Assembly: GCA_012656075.1 (NCBI GenBank)
Contig: JAAKBF010000105.1
Coordinates: 62,001 to 126,000 of the forward strand
Direction: 5' to 3'
Length of the DNA stretch: 64,000 nt
DNA from: Phytophthora hibernalis
Lineage: Eukaryota; Oomycota; Peronosporomycetes; Peronosporales; Peronosporaceae
The notes beneath the pieces were generated by a model, which saw nothing but the letters and a program-made list of their open reading frames with translations, searched no databases and was not told where the DNA came from. Of the stretch, positions 1-11,720 are shown one piece after another (position 1 is the stretch's first letter; every line of letters begins with the position of its first letter). Position numbers and translations under genes: made by a program.

Positions 1-158
1 AACTATACGCCATCGCATACAAAGCCTTACAGTGTCCCTCGCAGTCAAGAAGACGCAGCGCGTCAAGAGATGGAAAATGCCTGGAACTATACGTCGTTGA
101 GCAGATTTACGGATCGGAAGCGGCGGTGTCAGCCTTTTCTTGGTAAAACCTAATGGAT
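1..158 (+). pseudogene. 5' remnant of an old Ty3/gypsy pol gene (start of reverse transcriptase)
   Basis: The last codons before the first LTR read FLVKPNGSR, the conserved start of a gypsy reverse transcriptase palm. The continuation (YYVPKIREILLRLRDAK, then a gypsy RT with YLDDIL) resumes on the far side of the element inserted at 164-6292. Upstream of 100 no frame stays open. This is the left half of a host relic split by a later insertion; its right half is at 6298-8386. The family assignment is from motifs only. Confidence 0.6.
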
Positions 159-163
159 CTCGC
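159..163. repeat. Left target-site duplication of element 1 (CTCGC)
   Basis: CTCGC directly precedes the TG of the first LTR, and the same five bases follow the CA of the second LTR at 6293-6297. A 5-bp duplication is normal for gypsy integrase, so both LTRs belong to one insertion. Confidence 0.9.
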
Positions 164-608
164 TGTAGTGGATGCCAGGGATTACACCTTGGTGTCACCA
201 CCCCTACGGACGACCTACCCCAGCATGTGATTACAGACATGATCACAGCTGACCCAGATGTGTCTGACTGCCGCCAGCATCAGGCAATGGGTCACATATT
301 TCAATCCGGTCTGGCTTTCAGTGCCTGACCCGGTCTACATGAGGAACTTAATATGTCGAGCTACATGTTGCCTTTTAGACTCTGTCCACTACATTCCGGC
401 TCTTACTTCTCTAGCCACCATGGGGACGCCTTTGGATATGGCTGATAGAAGTAGACCAGAGCGAAGGGCTGGTTACCATCAGACCTGGACCTCACTTCTC
501 AATCTATCATCTAGCTATCAACCAATACACTCGGCCTAGTTCCGTGCAGGGTGGCTCCTGCATCGTCGTGTGTTTACAAGTTGGTGCTACAACACGGGAA
601 ACACTACA
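164..608 (+). repeat. Element 1 5' LTR
   Basis: 445 bp, starting TGTAGTGGATG and ending CACTACA, matching 5848-6292 with about three substitutions. The short ORFs inside it, the same in both copies, are shadows. Confidence 0.95.
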
Positions 609-721
609 AAGAATTCTTTAGTAGAAGAATTGCCACTCTTTGGTGCAAGTCCAACTCTCTGTGCCAAGAGGACAACTACAACTAGAAGACAACTATTCAA
701 CACTGAGCCCCACAACTCAGG

Positions 722-2210
722 ATGCCAACTCCATCTGGTTCGACCCCTTGTTTACGCCTATCGTGCCGCTTGAGACTCCCACGAGGCGCTGACACTGTGG
801 AAGAAGGAACGCCGCGAATATGAGTCCAAGCTGCGTGCACGTTGCCGCGTGAGTGGTGAAGTGTACGAGGCTGTGGTCCTGCCGATCACCGAGTCATTCG
901 ATCCCGACCTTCTGGACACGTTCTGTGAACTCCGGCTGAACATGGCGTCGGTGGACGTGACCGAAGGCATGTTGATCGCAGAGATCGGCAACATCATATC
1001 GAACGTGAAGAACGACACGCTGCCCGACATCAAGGCGCTCTTCAAAAGCCAACTTCGGATGAACTTGACGGAGAGTGACGTTGACACACGCGTGCTTGAC
1101 TACTTCAACCATTTCGGCATCATCATGCGCTAGAATGGTCTGATGAACTGCCTCGAGGGCAACGACGGGATCAAAGAGAAGTGCAAGCCCCTAGCCGCCT
1201 GTCTCCATCCCGCATCTCTAAAGTCTGAGGTGAAACAGTGTCTACGTTACACCCACAAGCCGGCTGCATCCAATCCGAGGTTGTTGTTTGAGCTGATCGT
1301 CGACAAGGCAAAAGAACATGAGCGCCAGTTCCAACGGAACAAGAAGCGCGACACGTATGGGCGTGACCAGGTCACTTACAAGACATCGAAGCCCAAGGAC
1401 AAGAAGCGGACAAGGAACAACAAGCGAGTGGTGACCACTGAGGCTGAACGAAAGCCAAACCCTTCTACTCCGATGTCAAAAACTGATCGCATGCTGCCGT
1501 CGTCCTCGAGTAAGTCGTCACCGCCTTCGGGAAAGCCACCGCCAAGTCCGTGCCCCAAGTGCAAGGAAATGCATTGGCTTCGTGATTGCACCAAAGCGAC
1601 GGATAAGGAGAAAGCTGAGCTGCGAGTACGCATGCGGGAGGCATACTCAGCGAAAAGGGCCCGCGTTAAGCGACTTGGCGAGCTGCTACCTGACACCGAT
1701 CGCATCGTGACCCTGAATGGCGTCCTGGAGCTCCCATACTGTGCTGACAGTGGTTCGGATCACACTGTGATCGGATGCTCTCAATGGGAAAAGCTTCAGA
1801 CTCTGGACCACAGCGTCCGACCCGAAAGACTCGACATCCCTGTGCGGAATCAGACCTTTGGTTCTGTGCATGTAACTGCCGACAAGAAGGCCAAACTCCA
1901 TCTGATGATCCACACTGCTGCGGGACCTGTTGAACCGATGAGCGCTGTGGATGTGTTGATCGTTGACGTGGATGATAAAGAGTTTATTATCGGGAATGAC
2001 TTACTTACGACGCTCGGAATTGACGTGAACCATCAACTCGAGCAGCTCGCCGATCGCGGTAACGACAAAACGTGCGGGGACCCGATCGAACTCGAAGCCG
2101 ATGACTCACCGGTATCAAATACATCGGAACCAAGTGATGATGACATTTTCGCTGCGGTAGAACGTTTAATTTCTCGTGCTGTGGAGAATGGGTTCCCGAC
2201 GACAAGGTCG
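722..2210 (+). CDS. Element 1 gag and protease (frameshifted)
   Basis: The gag-protease part starts most plausibly at ATG 722. Two single-base losses near 750 and 775 bring the reading into the long frame beginning HEALTLWKKERREYE. The main frame then runs to about 2200 and is interrupted once by TAG at 1131-1133. A CCHC-like knuckle (CPKCKEMHWLRDC, 1551-1589, spacing C-x2-C-x3-H-x4-C, one residue short of the usual x4) marks nucleocapsid. The retropepsin active site reads ADSGSDHTVI near 1743, a D-S-G motif. Near 2205 the frame moves by one base into the reverse transcriptase frame. The basic region 1330-1480 (many K and R) fits an RNA-binding linker. The polyprotein was probably continuous through pol. 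Confidence 0.8.
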
Positions 2211-4969
2211 AACAGCTTCGCACCATCGCCCATGCCTATGATGTGTGGCGACTGGAATTACGAGCAGACCCGCCAGCAAACGTTCCCCCACTCGAAGTGC
2301 GTCTGCAGGATGGGGCTCGCCCAACCAAGTGTAAGCCCCGCAAATATCCGCCGCACATTCGCCAATTCCTCCGTGAATTTAACTCTCGTCTTGTGGAACT
2401 AGGACTGGTCTATGAGAATCCCGACAGTCGTTGGTCGAGCCCCGTCCTCCCAGTCAAGAAGTCAGCGGACTTGATGGACCTTCGACAAACAACGGACTAT
2501 CGTGCGCTCAACGAACGGACCGAAGTTATGGCAGCGGTGATGCCGATTTTATCGCTAGTCATGGAAAATGCACGTGGAATGAATCATTTTGGACTTTTCA
2601 ATTTTCTCAAGGGTTTCTGGCGATTGCCTCTTGCTGATCTTTGTCAGGAATTCCTTTCGTACATGACGGACGAAAAGATTTTTACTCCCCGTCGTGTACC
2701 TCAAGGGTTCAGTGCTGCTGCTATCTATTTCCAGAAAACAATGGAGGCATGCTTGGCTAGCCATCTCTATGAGCACCTCCTTATTTGGATAGACGATTTG
2801 CTCCTGTACGCGAACGATATCGACACTTACCTCACCAAGCTGGCCGAACTTTTCTCGCTGCTCAACGAGTTCGGGCTCAAACTGAGTGCGAAGAAATCCA
2901 GCTTGTACCAAACTCAAGTCAACTGGTGCGGACGAGTAATTGATGGTCAAGGCGTCCAACACGACCCAGAGCGCATCAATACGCTGAGGTCAATGCCGTA
3001 CCCCGCAGCAGGAGAACTGCAACAATTCGTGTGTGCCATCAATTGGATGCGAGAAACTATCGTCGATTTTACCCGTCACGTCGCTCCTTTACAGAAGAAA
3101 CTTGACGCCGCTCTGGCCAGCACCAAGCGTACAAGGCGAGCTGCAGCAGGGATTGACATCAAACTCGATCAAGAAGAGCGTGTAGCTTTCGACTACGTCA
3201 AGGAAATGATTGCCTCGTCAGCCACCCTTGCCTTCCCTGACGACCAGGTCACTACCTGTTTGTCCACTGATGCATCGGACGTGGGATGGGCTCTCATAGT
3301 GACTCAAGTAACGGATTTCGATTCGAAGAAGCCCGCCACCGAGCAACAACACCGTCTTCTCAACTGCATGAGTGGGACTTTCTCAGGCAGCCAACTCAAT
3401 TGGACTGTCATTGAGAAAGAGGCTTTCCCAATTGTCATGGCGTGTAATAAGCTGGACTATCTACTTCTACGACCTCGGTCATTCCGAATGTACTGCGACC
3501 ATCGCAATTTGATCCATGTTTTCGCACCTCACGAAAGTGTGAAGAAGAATGTGCGGGGAAGCTATTACGATGGGCCATGAAATTGATGAACTATCGTTAT
3601 GTGATCGAACACGTCCCAGGACCGGACAACGTCTGGGCGGACATGATTTCCCGCTGGGCAGGAAATCACACTCCTTCCGTGTTCTCCCACCGATTAAAGA
3701 CCTTCCGCAGTCAACTTACACCAGCATCGCCGACCGTGGCAGCATTGCGGCCTCTCGATGACGATCATTTCGTATGGCTCACGTTCAATGAGCTATCAGA
3801 CCTGCAGTCACGCCACCAGCCACCGGCCAACACCGACCGAACTGATGACGGCCTACTTTTACTTAACCAGCGGATCTGGATACCCGCCGAAGCTACGGAT
3901 TTGATCCAGCGATTGTGCATCGTGGCACATTGTGGTGCCCAAGGCCACCGTGATCAGCACACAATGGTCGCCCACCTTCAACGATTTTTCTCTATTCAAC
4001 TCATCTCGGCCATCGTGTCAAACTTCGTCAAAGGATGCTTGCTGTGTCTGCATTCTCGAGGGGGAAATTATCCCCAGACCGTGGAGTGAAGTAATCGAGT
4101 GCAGCACACGCAATGGTGTTTTGCATTTTGACTACCTGTGCATGGGCGACAGCTACGGCAAGAGCAAGTACCTTCTCGTCTTGAAGGATCACGTCAGTCA
4201 TTACTGCGAGCTGGTTGTCACCGATACAGCCGACAGTACCGTGGTGGTCGAAGCTCTACTCGCCTGGCACTCACGTTTCGGGATCCCGTCGGTATGGGTC
4301 TCTGATAACGGCACTCACTTTAAGAACGAAATAGTCGCCGAGCTGAGTCGCCGCCTACGCACACAACAAACGTTCACGCCTGCGTACAGCTCGTGGGTGA
4401 ACGGATCAATCGAGAGAGTGAACCGTGATATTCTACAAGTGATGAGAGCAATGATTCTATCCTACAAGATCAGCTACAAGGATTGGGTATATCTGGTGCC
4501 GATCGTACAGTCTAACTTGAACCACACGGCTGTGCCCTCGTTGGGAAACCGAGCACCAGTGGAGCTATTTACTGGTTTGCAGTGCCCCACGCCTCTTCGC
4601 GAATTCTATTTGCCTGGCAGCAACGAGCTACAGCAGGTTCCACAGAGCCAGCAGATCGACAACTACTTGTCCGACCTCCGAAGCAGCTTGCACGGTATGC
4701 ACTGCGTGGTCGAGGACCTACGCCTCAAGCAGCGACTGCTGAACAAGAAACGAGAACGAGGCGAGAATCTCGTGAATTTCACTGTGGGCGATTTCGTCTT
4801 ACGTTCTCGAGTCGACGAGAAACAAGGAAACAAGCTTCAGGTGACCTGGATCGGTCCTTATCGAGTGATTCGTGCTGACTCTCATTCTTTTCGAGTACAA
4901 CATTTGGTGACTGAAGATGAACAGGATGTGCACGCCTCCAGGCTCAATTATACGCGGACAGCAGCCTGA
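2210..4969 (+). CDS. Element 1 pol: reverse transcriptase, RNase H, integrase (frameshifted)
   Basis: The reverse transcriptase covers about 2280-3100, with catalytic WIDDLLLYA at 2786-2812 (W-I-D-D instead of the common Y-x-D-D). RNase H follows, with CLSTDASDVGWA near 3260, the acidic IEKEAF and CDHRNL motifs, and ends in VPGPDNVWADMISRW. The integrase has a zinc-binding segment (H at about 3930-3960, CLLC near 4036) and a D-D-E core: D in HFDYLCMGD, D in SDNGTHF (about 4300-4323), and E in NGSIERVNRD (about 4398). The frame changes near 3555 (a G missing in GGGG) and near 4060 (two Gs missing from a G run); no in-frame stop lies inside these domains. The protein copies element RNA and integrates the cDNA. 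Confidence 0.88.
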
Positions 4970-4972
4970 ATA

Positions 4973-5200
4973 CGACGGACGAGCTCCTATAGCATGTGGC
5001 TTCGCAGGGTATCATACTCGCAGTCGACGAACTCTAAAACCATCGATGGAACTGACTACGAAATCCTGGTGGGGTGGAAGGGTCTACAGTCGATTGAAGA
5101 CTCGTACGAACCCGTTCAAGCCCTGGCCAAGGAAATTCGGGTGCTGGTGAACAACTACGTGAACTCGCAGACGACCAGCAGCTCCGTGGTCACTGGCAGA
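4973..5200 (+). CDS. Element 1 chromodomain-like C-terminal tail of pol
   Basis: The stretch around 5046-5155 reads DGTDYEILVGWKG followed by SYEPVQALAKEI, the pattern of a chromodomain (aromatic core, V-x-W-x-G, then E-P). In chromoviruses this module lies behind integrase and steers integration to marked chromatin. Here it is separated from the integrase frame by a TGA at 4967-4969 and frame changes. Family membership is inferred from the motif and position. Confidence 0.65.
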
Positions 5201-5211
5201 AGATCAGTGGG

Positions 5212-5637
5212 ATGGAGAACAGTACCACACAACCGCGAGTGCCTGCTGAATCCACACCTACACCTCCTGTTCCAGTGCAGCGTGAGCCCCGGGGCCACCA
5301 GCGCAACAGGAAACGACGACGTCGTGCACCAGGAGAACACCCCAGCGATGCATCTCAGTGTGACGCCACGACTGATCGTGTCACGGAAATACTACTTCCA
5401 CACGAGCAGCTTCCAGTGCGACGAGCCCAGGATGAGGTTAGCCAGCAGAAAACGAGTACCGAAGGTCATGCTCTTCTGCTGCCTCTAGATCGACGTACGC
5501 GATCCATTGGCTACAGCCGCCGCGATTCAAGGAACAATGGGCCAAGTGCCTACTCTTTCGTCTCCGCGTGCCCGCCGTCAGCATCAATCTCAACGGTCCA
5601 GCCAAAGCGCCGCGAGGACCACGTTCAGCGTGATTAA
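5212..5637 (+). CDS. Unassigned proline/arginine-rich ORF at the 3' end of element 1
   Basis: An open frame of 141 codons lies between the chromodomain and the 3' LTR. It is rich in P, R and Q, has no domain I recognise, and overlaps the end of another open frame. It could be the extreme pol C terminus read after a frame change, an extra ORF, or chance. There is no independent support for expression. Confidence 0.25.
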   Translation: MENSTTQPRVPAESTPTPPVPVQREPRGHQRNRKRRRRAPGEHPSDASQCDATTDRVTEILLPHEQLPVRRAQDEVSQQKTSTEGHALLLPLDRRTRSIGYSRRDSRNNGPSAYSFVSACPPSASISTVQPKRREDHVQRD

Positions 5638-5847
5638 GCCAAGTCCCCTGTCTCCGGTCACGGCCTGCTTACTCCAATGAACTCCTGGTATTAGTCGGTG
5701 ACCGAGCGCTGCTGCGATCCATATGCCAAACTGCGCCAGCACAAGTCCACCTCCAGCACCATCCTATCAAGTTAGCTGTGATTGGAGTAATGACTCTGTG
5801 AGACGTGGAAGTGATGCAGTGGTGGTGAAACCAAGCTTCGAGGGCGC

Positions 5848-6292
5848 TGTAGTGGATGCCAGGGATTACACCTTGGTGTCACCACCCCTACGGACGACCT
5901 ACCCCAGCATGTGATTACAGACATGATCACAGCTGACCCAGATGTGTCTGACTGCCGCCAGCATCAGGCAATGGGTCACATATTTCAATCCGGTCTGGCT
6001 TTCAGTGCCTGACCCGGTCTACATGAGGAACTTAATATGTCGAGCTACATGTTGCCTTTTAGATTCTGTCCACTACATTCCGGCTCTTACTTCTCTAGCC
6101 ATCATGGGGACGCCTTTGGATATGGCTGATAGAAGTAGACCAGAGCGAAGGGCTGGTTACCATCAGACCTGGACCTCACTTCTCAATCTATCATCTAGCT
6201 ATCAACCAATACACTCGGCCTAGTTCCGTGCAGGGTGGCTCCTGCATCGTCGTGTGTTTACAAGTTGGTGCTACAACCCGGGAAACACTACA
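5848..6292 (+). repeat. Element 1 3' LTR
   Basis: Second 445-bp copy of the LTR at 164-608, followed by the target duplication CTCGC at 6293-6297. Confidence 0.95.
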
Positions 6293-6297
6293 CTCGC
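6293..6297. repeat. Right target-site duplication of element 1 (CTCGC)
   Basis: Same five bases as 159-163. Confidence 0.9.
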
Positions 6298-8386
6298 CTT
6301 ATTACGTGCCGAAAATTCGTGAAATCCTGCTTCGTCTTCGCGATGCCAAGTGAATGACAACTCTCAATTCTAACATGGGCTATTTCACACGACGTATCGC
6401 ACTCCAGAGCCGCACGGCAACAGCTTTTTGCCTTCCATTCGGCAAATTTCAGTTTAAGCGCCTGCCCATGGGGATCTCAACAGCCCTGGACGAGTATCAA
6501 TCGTGCATGTAAAGAATTCTCGGTGGCCATCACGTTGTTATTGTGTACTTGGATGACATCCTAGACTTTTCGAAGAATCCTATGAAGCACTTAGAGCACC
6601 TTCGGATCGTATTTGATTGACTTCTTCGGTATGATGTGACCCTTAATGCCAAAAAGTGTCATATTCTGCGTGATCACGTGGACTATCTTGGTTTCACACT
6701 CAATCTGGAAGGAATTAAGCAGCAGAAGAAGAAGATTGAAACGATACAGCATCGGCTATGACAGCTCGGCTTAATCGTCTGACATTAAAAAATCCGTTTA
6801 TATGGACCTCCGAGGATTCTGCAGACTTTAACAGCATCAAGACAGCCCTGGCTCAAAGCGTGTGGTTAGCTCCGCTTTCACGTGTTTGCCGATGCCAATG
6901 GACACCAGATCGGAGGTATCATTGTGCAAGGCAAGAGAATTATTGCATGTTTTTCGCGCTCCATGACAGAGACGCAACGAAAGCACTCTACTATGGAATG
7001 GGAGCTGCTTTCCGTGATCGAGATTCTCAAAGAATATCGCACAATGTTGTTGGGATTGCCAGTGGTCATTCACACGGACCACAAGAATTTGTTGTACCCA
7101 CATGAAACTTCACTACGAGTCAAGCGCTGGAAGCTGCTTCTCGAAGATATATCGTCAAGAAGTGCAATACATTCCTGGATCTCAAAATATAGGCGCCGAT
7201 GCTTTTCGAGATTGCGCTACGATTTTGTGAAGCAAGTAAGTGACGAAGAACTCTGTGCAGTCGATGAAAAAGAAGTCGCCATCGATGAACCAGTCGTAAA
7301 GAAGCACCAACTGGAAGATGATACCTGTAAAAGTATTATTCAGTCAATCGACAAGAAGCAAGCTTACCCAGACTACGCGCTGCGTCCTGCACTTGGAGTC
7401 GTCTTGATGCATCAGCGCAAGATAAGCGTGGTACCGGAGTCGCTGCGGCAAGACTTGGTATACATGTATCACTTCTACTTGCTTCACCCCGGTGTTGACA
7501 AGCAGTACCACGCAATGGCCATGTTCTGGTGGCCCGGCAGGAGAAGGACGTGAGAGACTCTGTTAAGGCGTGCAGCGACTGCAAACGTGCAAAGTTGCAT
7601 GGTAGTAAGCAGAACTTTGGTCGTCAGCCACCGATTCCCGTCTCAAACACTGATCGACCTTTTGACGTGGCTCACGTTGATCTTCTGGGACCGGTAGTCA
7701 AAGTTTTTACTGCCTGACAGCGATTGAGCAGCCATTTTGCTGGTTGGAAGTGATTGTTCAGCGCGGCAAGGGGTCCGCAACCACCGCTATTAGTTTCGAG
7801 CTGGTCTGGTTGTGTCGTTATCCTCGACCTAAGCAGGTCATGATTGTGGTCCGGAATTCACTGGCGATGAGATGAGTTCCAAGTGCTTGTGAAGTCAATG
7901 GGGATCAAAGACAAACCAATCACTGCCAAAAATCCGTTGGCTAATGCTGTGTGCACCTGGAATTGATGAACATTCTGCGTGTTCGCCCAGATCTGCAAGA
8001 TCAGCTTGAAACTGCACTCGACTACGCCGCCTATGCGATAAGAGCACGTTACCACACTGTATTACGAGCATCTCCAGTTCAAGTGCTGTTGGGCGAGGCC
8101 ATGCTCACCCGCCAATTGGACTTCGCGAATTGGAAATATTTGTCGAAGCAAAGTTTCATGGCGATTCTTCAAAGACAACGAACGAGAAAATCTCAAACGC
8201 GTGCAGCATTTCTATCGTGTCGATGACGACGTGATTCTGCGAGTACCTTCTCAAAAACGAAAGAATACTGACCCAGTCTCAAAGGGACCTTTTGTCGTCA
8301 AAACCGTTTCCGACAACGGTACGGTCATGCTTGACACTGGAGTCACGGAGTACCGAACGAATATCCGGAGGATCGTCCCCTGCTGA
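6298..8386 (+). pseudogene. Old Ty3/gypsy pol relic: RT, RNase H, integrase fragments
   Basis: Broken translation shows gypsy pol in order: RT (FGKFQFKRLPMGIS, then VYLDDIL near 6545 and YLGFTL), RNase H (FADANGHQIGGII near 6882, HTDHKNLL near 7070), integrase zinc segment (LHPGVDKQYH, CSDCKRAK near 7575), core (FDVAHVDLLGPV near 7660) and C terminus (SKGPFVVKTV, TNIRRIVPC ending 8386). Unlike element 1 it carries many stops and frame changes of both kinds, and part of the integrase core is not recognisable, so this is true decay. The 178-bp LTR at 8445 follows 58 bp downstream in the same orientation and is probably its 3' LTR. Confidence 0.85.
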
Positions 8387-8444
8387 AAGTGGCTCCATCG
8401 TTATCCTGGTATACGGGGAGAATAACATCTCTTTGCACACATCG

Positions 8445-8622
8445 TGTCTTCAATGGCGCAAGGATGACTTGGGTTCAAATTCGTAGTCTAGTTGAAACTC
8501 GGAGGGTACATGGACAGACATGCCTCATGGGCGGCCTCCTCCAGAGCACTACGTGTTAGTTTGCTAAGCCTGGATCAATCTCGGTTCGCATTTTACCGTT
8601 TACTACACAAGCGGGCTTGGCA
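8445..8622 (+). repeat. 178-bp LTR, copy A (probable 3' LTR of the old gypsy relic)
   Basis: Begins TGTCTTCAATGG and ends GCTTGGCA (TG...CA). A diverged copy of exactly the same length lies inverted at 13091-13268. It follows the end of the relic pol in the same direction, as a 3' LTR would. Confidence 0.7.
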
Positions 8623-9478
8623 TGCAGCCACTCGACAGCGCACCGTTGCTTCACGAGGCAGCACCTCCTGATACCCCTGCATGGAGGCTGTTCGCAGGAG
8701 ACACGGGAGGAGACAGTATATCCAAGACGGACAGTTGATGAGAGGAGTCACGCGGTTGGTGCCGTACAGCGTAGAGCCTGTCAAGTCGATACAGTATGAC
8801 TATAGGAAAAGCATTAACATCAAATAGACGACCGCTTAACAGTAAGTATGCGGCGTCGTCCCGCGAGACAGAGGGCGGGATCCACGCCCACCTCCGCCAC
8901 GAAGTCCGCGACGTTCGCAGGCTGCTGATAGTCCTGATGCAGCAGTAACGAGAGAGGTCACCATGAGCAAGAGTGACCCTACTTAGTATGAGGAACAGCT
9001 AGAGAAGACAAACCTCGAGCTCCTTCATCTTCAGCTTCCGTTGTTATCTCACTTATCAGAATTATAAAGCAAACGGCACATACAAAACACAGCATATTCG
9101 GCAAACAAAAACCTGTACTCGTAAAACAGCTTGTGTCTGATCGGAATTCCGGTATCAGCAGCATGTTCCAGGGGCACGTGAAAAGGCACCCTTTCGACTA
9201 GGCTGTAAGAGGGGAATCTTCAGCCTCCGCAAACGCGCTGAAAGCCTCAACCTGTAGAAACATGATGCCGGTACGTGTTTAATCAAAGTTGTTCACTTCC
9301 CTTTTCATTTAAATTTCTGGGATCGCCAGGGTGATAGCGCACGGCCTTGTATACCTCAAGCCTCGGAAGTATTTTTTATCGCATTTTGTACTATAATATC
9401 GTTTGTAAGGTTTACTAGTAAGAGCACCTCCAACGGTGTAGTGTAGTCCAATAGTGATCAGAAGAAGTAAAGAGCGTA
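8623..9478. other. Mostly uncharacterised transposon debris between the relic LTR and the PIF/Harbinger element
   Basis: No gene is supported here. A possible gag start, MSKSDPT followed by a stop and then YEEQLEKTNLELLHLQ, occurs from 8963. It would be a truncated gag-like leader of yet another retroelement, but the match rests on composition only. Around 9421 the phrase AGAGCACCTCCAACGG resembles ends of PIF/Harbinger-type elements, but I found no matching inverted copy near 11.7 kb. Confidence 0.35.
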
Positions 9479-9616
9479 TTGCACTGTGTGGCATCTCATA
9501 AACGAGGCTATTTTTGTGTAATACACCTCTCACCCCACTGGTTCTATTGCACAGATGCTATTTGCAACACAGTACACTCTAAAACCTCGGCACAGAGAGA
9601 TCGAGCGGCGATAAAT

Positions 9617-10699
9617 ATGACTACCTTGACGGCGCTTCAAGCATCAGTGTCACTAAACTACATCAGGCGCAGAAGAACATCTCGCAAGAAACAGCATGGG
9701 GTTCAAGACCTGGCAGACGTGCTAACATCGAGCGAGATCATGTTGCTGCGTATGAGCGCTTTAAAAGATGTACTTGATGAAATTCCCATGTACACCCATG
9801 AACAATGCAGACGGCGCTTCCGCATGGGTAAAACCTTATTTATTGCTATCCTGGAGGCCATAGGTCATCATGATGATTTTTTACCTGAAAAAGATTGCAC
9901 ATGGAAGTGGGGTGTCCATCCTGCACAGAGGCTAACTGCAGCGCTGAGAACGCTGGCATATGGCTGTTCAGCAGACTCTCTTGATGAAGTGCTTTGATTG
10001 GCGAGTCTACAGTGCTAGAGTCACTGGATAAATTCACCTCAGCTGTGATTGCGATATACGGGCCACACCATCTTCGCCTTCCAACACATGAATATATGGC
10101 TAACATACTAGAGATCAACGCGCTGTGTGGTTTTCCGAGTATGATTAGCTCAATTGACTGTATGAAGTGACAGTGTAAGAATTGCCCAAGTTCCTGGTGT
10201 GGAGCGTTACAAGGTGCATCAAAGAAATCAACTGCTGTACTAGAAGCCATTGCTACCGCGGATTTGCAGATTTAGCATGATTTTATCGGTATGTTAGGGA
10301 GCAACAACGACTTAAATGTCCTTGATGCATCTCCATTGATCTCCGAGTACGTAGATGACACGGTTCCCGATTTTCTTACGAAATTAATGGGTCTCAGTAT
10401 GATTTTGCTACTATTTGGCCGATGGAATTTATCCTGAATGGAAGTGTTTCGACAAAAGTATCACAGCACCAGTTAATACCAAGCAGCAAAAGTTTGCAGC
10501 GGGTCAAGCATCGCTTCGCAAAGATGTCGAACGTGCTTTTGGGGTTTTACAATCTCGTTTTGCAATCGTTGCACGATCGGCTATGATGTGGACAACCAGC
10601 AAACTTAAGAAAGTTATGGAGTGCTGCATCGTCCTCTTCAACATGAATATTAGCGACGAAGCGGCCCGCGGACAGGATATTCCCAAGTCTATTTTTTAA
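9617..10699 (+). pseudogene. PIF/Harbinger-type DDE transposase (plant transposon protein family), broken
   Basis: The N-terminal part from ATG 9617 (CRRRFRMGKTLF, RLTAALRTLAYGCSADSLDEVL) and the C-terminal part (YYLADGIYPEW, then KDVERAFGVLQSRFAIV, 10415-10699) are unmistakable for this family. The middle is recoverable in other frames. The three acidic catalytic residues can be located: D in SIDCM (about 10153), D in NNDLNVL (about 10306), and E in DVERAFGVLQ (about 10530). There are in-frame stops (for example the TGA just after SIDCMK, and a TAG near 10273) and frame changes, so the copy is probably dead. The enzyme would cut the transposon at its ends. The accessory ORF lies on the opposite strand just downstream. 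Confidence 0.85.
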
Positions 10700-10921
10700 A
10701 CAGCGTCACGAGCTGGATAGAGATGTCACATATGTCAACATAATGCAATACGGCCAGAAGATGAGCTACCACTTTCTTTCTCGGACAAGTACAAGAGCGT
10801 GGTGAATTCAGCTATTCGCTCCAAGTTGAAGGCCGATTTAGTGAGGCATGTAGCATCAAATATGTAACGAATAAGCGAAGTTGTTTTACTTTTTGCTGGA
10901 TGTAAACGGTTGTTCCTTTAC

Positions 10922-11720
10922 TCAGTCTGACCCTGCTTCTTCAACTGATCCAACAACTGTTTCTGTTTGAGTAAAAGATGTTCCTTGCCAAATCCAGATA
11001 GATAGTCCGTCCGTGGAGGCGCACATAATTGACATTTCCGCTTGGTCCCGAAAGGTTTGCTGCTGATTCTCCAGGATTGTAACCTTTTTCTTTGCCACTG
11101 CAATCTGTTCTTTCATGATCACAACTTGAGCAGTGATAGCCGCCGCAAACTCACGCTGAGAGTGCATAATTGCCTTGTCTATTTGACCATTCAGTTGCAG
11201 TTGATTTGCTTTGCCTTCTTTGTTCCAGCTGAGTTGGGCCTAGCATTTTTCAATGCTTATCGGAGACGGAAAGCTGCCTCTGGCGCCAGATTCGGAGATG
11301 GTTTCATCCTCGGCAGCGGAGTTATCGCTGTCTTTGTCTACAACAATATATAACAGCGCAAGTTAAATTAAACTCATCAATATATCACATGGATAACAGT
11401 TGAATTTAGTAGCATACCGTCACCAGTCAAGCGTTCATTGATTAGCCGTGATCTCTTACTAGGCTGAGGTACATCACTCATGAACCGTACACTCCCTCGG
11501 ATAATTTCGTGGCAATGATGTAGCCGGAATATTTCCGGCTTTACCCTTGGTATTTTCGTCTTCACAGTTCCTGCTGATACACTTTCCTCGTATACACGCA
11601 ATGCGTTTGCGTTTAACTGCTCGCGCTTTGCTGTAAACCGGTTATGCGCTTCATCAGTGTTGTCCTGCTCCGCCCAACCACCGTGTTCTTCAGCCTTTAC
11701 CTGTTTAAATGAACGTTGAA
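10922..11720 (-). pseudogene. Second ORF of the PIF/Harbinger element (NAM-associated/SANT-like DNA-binding protein), broken
   Basis: Reading leftwards, the 5' exon gives KPEIFRLHHCHEIIRGSVRF then SDVPQPSKRSR, like the middle of Myb/SANT or NAM-associated accessory proteins of PIF/Harbinger elements. A plausible 80-bp intron (GTATGC...TTGTAG, 11338-11417) joins it to an acidic stretch and a K/Q-rich coiled C terminus. There is an in-frame stop after ISIEKC. Such proteins bind transposon ends and help import the transposase. The N-terminal DNA-binding part is not seen. Assignment rests on the arrangement (convergent with the transposase) and weak similarity. Confidence 0.5.

Larger units (their letters stand above)
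164..6292 (+). mobile_element. Element 1: complete young Ty3/gypsy LTR retrotransposon
   Basis: This 6.1-kb element has two 445-bp LTRs beginning TG and ending CA, a CTCGC target duplication, and internal gag, CCHC knuckle, aspartic protease, reverse transcriptase, RNase H, integrase and a chromodomain-like tail in that order, which is the gypsy (chromovirus-like) order. The LTRs differ at about three positions, so the insertion is recent. It lies inside an older gypsy relic. The coding region is broken by frame changes, most of which fit missing homopolymer bases, plus a TAG at 1131-1133. Whether it is mobile cannot be decided from this sequence. I see no convincing primer-binding site next to the 5' LTR. 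Confidence 0.93.
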
